A stretch of 7,987 nucleotides of DNA, taken from assembly GCA_031396505.1 (NCBI GenBank), contig JANNKX010000169.1:1-7987 (forward strand). Direction: 5' to 3'. The DNA is from JAAFHS01 sp031396505. GTDB lineage: Bacteria; Pseudomonadota; Alphaproteobacteria; Rhodobacterales; Rhodobacteraceae. Under the pieces are notes generated by a model. That model did no database searches and was not told where the DNA came from. It saw only the letters and a program-made list of their open reading frames with translations. Each line of letters opens with the position of its first letter. Positions within the stretch are counted from its first letter, which is position 1. The translations under genes and the position numbers were made by a program. Below, piece after piece: positions 6,499 through 7,987 of the stretch.

Positions 6499-7294
6499 TG
6501 TTGTGCTCCCCCATGGCGCGGCGCAGGGCATCTGACACGACGAGGGTGTGGGCGGCGTAATCGGGCGAGGTGCGAAATTCCATGTCGCGGGGATAGGGGG
6601 CATCCACCCGCAGTTCCTGCACCACGCGACCGGGGCGGGCGGCCATGACGACGATGCGATCAGAAAGGAACACGCTTTCGAATACGGAATGGGTGACAAA
6701 AATCACGGTGCAGCCGATTTTGGATTTCAGGGCCAGCAGATCATCATTCAGTTTCTGCCGGGTGATTTCGTCAAGTGCTGCAAAGGGTTCATCCATCAGG
6801 ATCAGGCGCGGGTTGGTGACAAAGGCGCGTGCGATACTGACCCGCATCTTCATGCCGCCCGACAATTCACGCGGGTAGGCATCGTGGAAACTTTCAAGTC
6901 CGACCAATTTCAAGGCGGTGGCGATGCGGTCCTGTACGGAGGCAAAACTTTGCCCGCGCAGGCGAAACGGCAACCAGACATTTTTCGCAACTGTCGCCCA
7001 TGGCATCAGGGTGGGTTCCTGAAAGACGACGCCGATATCGCCACGATCATGCGCGCCATTCCACGCGATACGCCCGGAGGTGGGGCGCATCAGGCCGACA
7101 ATCAGGCGCAGGGCGGTGGATTTGCCGCAGCCGGACGGGCCGAGCAGCGACAGGAAATCACCCTCGTTCACCGTCAGGTTCATGCCCGAAAGGGCGGTGA
7201 CGGTGCCGTGGAACACCTTGGATATATCGGACATGCCCAATAGTTGCGGGCGCTGGCCAATGGGCAGGGACGCGTGGGGGGAAAGGTCGGTCAT
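6485..7294 (-). CDS. ABC transporter ATP-binding protein, NMT1/TauB/SsuB-type importer
   Basis: A 269-residue ABC ATPase that powers uptake through the permease encoded next to it. All key motifs are present: Walker A GPSGCGKST (52-60), Q-loop with Q92 in VFQEPT, signature LSGGM (144-148), Walker B RLILMDE (163-169) and switch His H202 in FVTHSV. Length and the Q-loop sequence fit the nitrate/sulfonate/taurine/pyrimidine-precursor importer group (SsuB/TauB/ThiZ-like). No regulatory C-terminal domain is seen. The ATG at 7294 is taken as the start. A TTG two codons earlier (7300) and an internal ATG at residue 21 are possible, and no strong Shine-Dalgarno decides between them. It follows the binding-protein gene after a 65-nt gap containing a hairpin and overlaps the permease gene by 14 nt. 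Substrate is not predictable from the ATPase alone. Confidence 0.95.
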   Translation of the reverse strand: MTDLSPHASLPIGQRPQLLGMSDISKVFHGTVTALSGMNLTVNEGDFLSLLGPSGCGKSTALRLIVGLMRPTSGRIAWNGAHDRGDIGVVFQEPTLMPWATVAKNVWLPFRLRGQSFASVQDRIATALKLVGLESFHDAYPRELSGGMKMRVSIARAFVTNPRLILMDEPFAALDEITRQKLNDDLLALKSKIGCTVIFVTHSVFESVFLSDRIVVMAARPGRVVQELRVDAPYPRDMEFRTSPDYAAHTLVVSDALRRAMGEHNNDHL

Positions 7295-7314
7295 CGGCAA
7301 TCCGCAAAAGGACA

Positions 7315-7334
7315 GGGGGCGTGACGCCGCCCCC
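7315..7334 (-). terminator. GC-rich hairpin between binding-protein and ATPase genes (attenuator-like)
   Basis: On the transcribed strand GGGGGCG pairs with CGCCCCC across a 6-nt loop (GCGTCA), a 7-bp all-G/C stem. It is followed by a pyrimidine-rich stretch including TTTT a few bases on. It lies just after the substrate-binding-protein stop codon. In ABC operons such stems often stabilise the upstream message or terminate part of transcription, so that the binding protein is made in excess. The U-tract is short and interrupted, so partial termination or a 3'-end stabiliser is more likely than a full stop. Confidence 0.6.
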
Positions 7335-7359
7335 CGTGAAACATCATCAAAGCAGGGGA

Positions 7360-7987
7360 TTATTCCGCAGGCTTAAGGTCCAGCCCGACGCCCTGATTGA
7401 CGAACTGCAGGGTGTAGGATGCCTTCCAGTCCAGATCGGCGGGTGCTGCCCCAACGGCGACCATCTTGTTAAAGAAATCCTCCATCTTGGCATCGGTGAT
7501 GGCCCCTGCCCCCAGCGTCAGCGCGTCGCCAGAAAACACGATGCCGTTTTCCTTCATCGCGTTGATGCCATAGGCAATCGCCTCATCCGTCATTTCGGGA
7601 TTGTCGGCCTTGATCAGCGCATTGGCGGCGGCGTTGTCGTTGTACAGATAATTGGTCCAGCCGATGGCCGACCCGTCGACAAAGCACTGCACCACTTCGG
7701 GGCGGTTGGCGACGGTATCGGCCATCGTTTCGATCATGGTGGAATAGGCGGTATAGCCCGCATCGGCAATCAGCCAGGCATCCGGTTTGATGCCGGTTTC
7801 CTTCTCAAAGAAGTACGGCTCGGACGACAGATACCCCTGCATCCCCCATGTGGTGTTGGCAATCAACGGGGCCGCGCTGAATGTATAAACCTCGCGCTGT
7901 TCGGGTTTGAAACCGTAGGCCTCGATCATCCATGCCCAGAACGTCAGCACGCCACCATCGGAGATCAGCACCTTGTCCAGTTTTGCC
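7360..7987 (-). CDS. ABC transporter substrate-binding protein, NMT1/THI5-like (N-terminus outside window)
   Basis: The last 208 residues of a periplasmic binding protein; roughly 110-130 N-terminal residues, including any signal peptide, lie beyond 7987. The visible part fits the NMT1/THI5-like family, which binds small molecules such as formylaminopyrimidine or other pyrimidine precursors, riboflavin, sulfonates or nitrate. MQGYLSSEPYFFEKETG is the typical hinge segment ('Q.Y..SEP.F'). It is followed by a second-domain region with an aromatic-rich stretch (GWTNYLYND) and a C-terminal WKASYTLQFVNQGV. The frame is open to the window edge, and the GTG at 7971 is an internal codon, not the start. 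It is the first gene of the transporter set and lies upstream of a hairpin that could favour its higher expression. The ligand cannot be read from the sequence; the CodA-like and creatininase-like partners suggest a small N-containing, perhaps heterocyclic, compound. Confidence 0.9.
   Translation of the reverse strand, partial: AKLDKVLISDGGVLTFWAWMIEAYGFKPEQREVYTFSAAPLIANTTWGMQGYLSSEPYFFEKETGIKPDAWLIADAGYTAYSTMIETMADTVANRPEVVQCFVDGSAIGWTNYLYNDNAAANALIKADNPEMTDEAIAYGINAMKENGIVFSGDALTLGAGAITDAKMEDFFNKMVAVGAAPADLDWKASYTLQFVNQGVGLDLKPAE

Noticed and set aside
6499..6699. N-terminal extension of the permease
   Set aside because: It lies within the ATPase gene in another frame and is Pro/Cys/Trp-rich with no family match. 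The ATG at 6498 has a good Shine-Dalgarno.

Overview
The window is a piece of one long minus-strand operon from a GC-rich alphaproteobacterium, most likely a member of the Rhodobacterales (Rhodobacteraceae/Roseobacter type). The evidence is the GC-rich codon use (GCC, ATC, CTG, CGC), the tight gene packing, and a short intergenic element with a CCTCCGGCGGGGATATTT core that I remember as common between genes in this family. No rRNA, tRNA, CRISPR array, transposase or regulator is visible. The promoter lies outside the window, beyond position 7987.

Transcription runs from high to low coordinates through nine genes. (1) The C-terminal part of an NMT1/THI5-type periplasmic substrate-binding protein (7360 to beyond 7987). 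(2) A GC-rich hairpin between it and the rest of the operon. (3) An ABC ATPase (6485-7294). (4) A single ABC permease (5656-6498). (5) An amidohydrolase of the cytosine deaminase (CodA) group (4391-5659). (6) A PCMH/VAO-type FAD-binding oxidoreductase (3003-4394). (7) and (8) Two tandem, related flavodoxin-fold NAD(P)H oxidoreductases (2351-2932 and 1710-2351). (9) A creatininase-family amidohydrolase (925-1713). (10) A PLP-dependent serine/threonine dehydratase-like enzyme that runs off the window at position 1. Most junctions are ATGA or TGATG overlaps or gaps of a few bases, so translation is probably coupled. There is no gene-free stretch over 100 bases.

Together the genes look like a complete uptake-and-degradation system for a small nitrogen-containing compound. 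An importer of the pyrimidine/riboflavin-precursor/sulfonate-like superfamily brings in the substrate. A CodA-like deaminase and a creatininase-like hydrolase would break C-N bonds. The FAD enzyme and the two reductases would handle redox steps, and the PLP enzyme would release ammonia from an amino-acid-like product. The family assignments are solid. The substrate is not known to me, and both hydrolases lack residues that mark the namesake activities (cytosine deaminase, creatininase).

Two structural oddities stand out. Almost the whole permease gene is markedly poorer in GC (about 50% against about 67% in the genes beside it). The only sizeable gap inside the enzyme block (2933-3002) is bounded by a 9-bp direct repeat covering the stop and start codons, as if a short element had inserted into an ancestral ATGA overlap.
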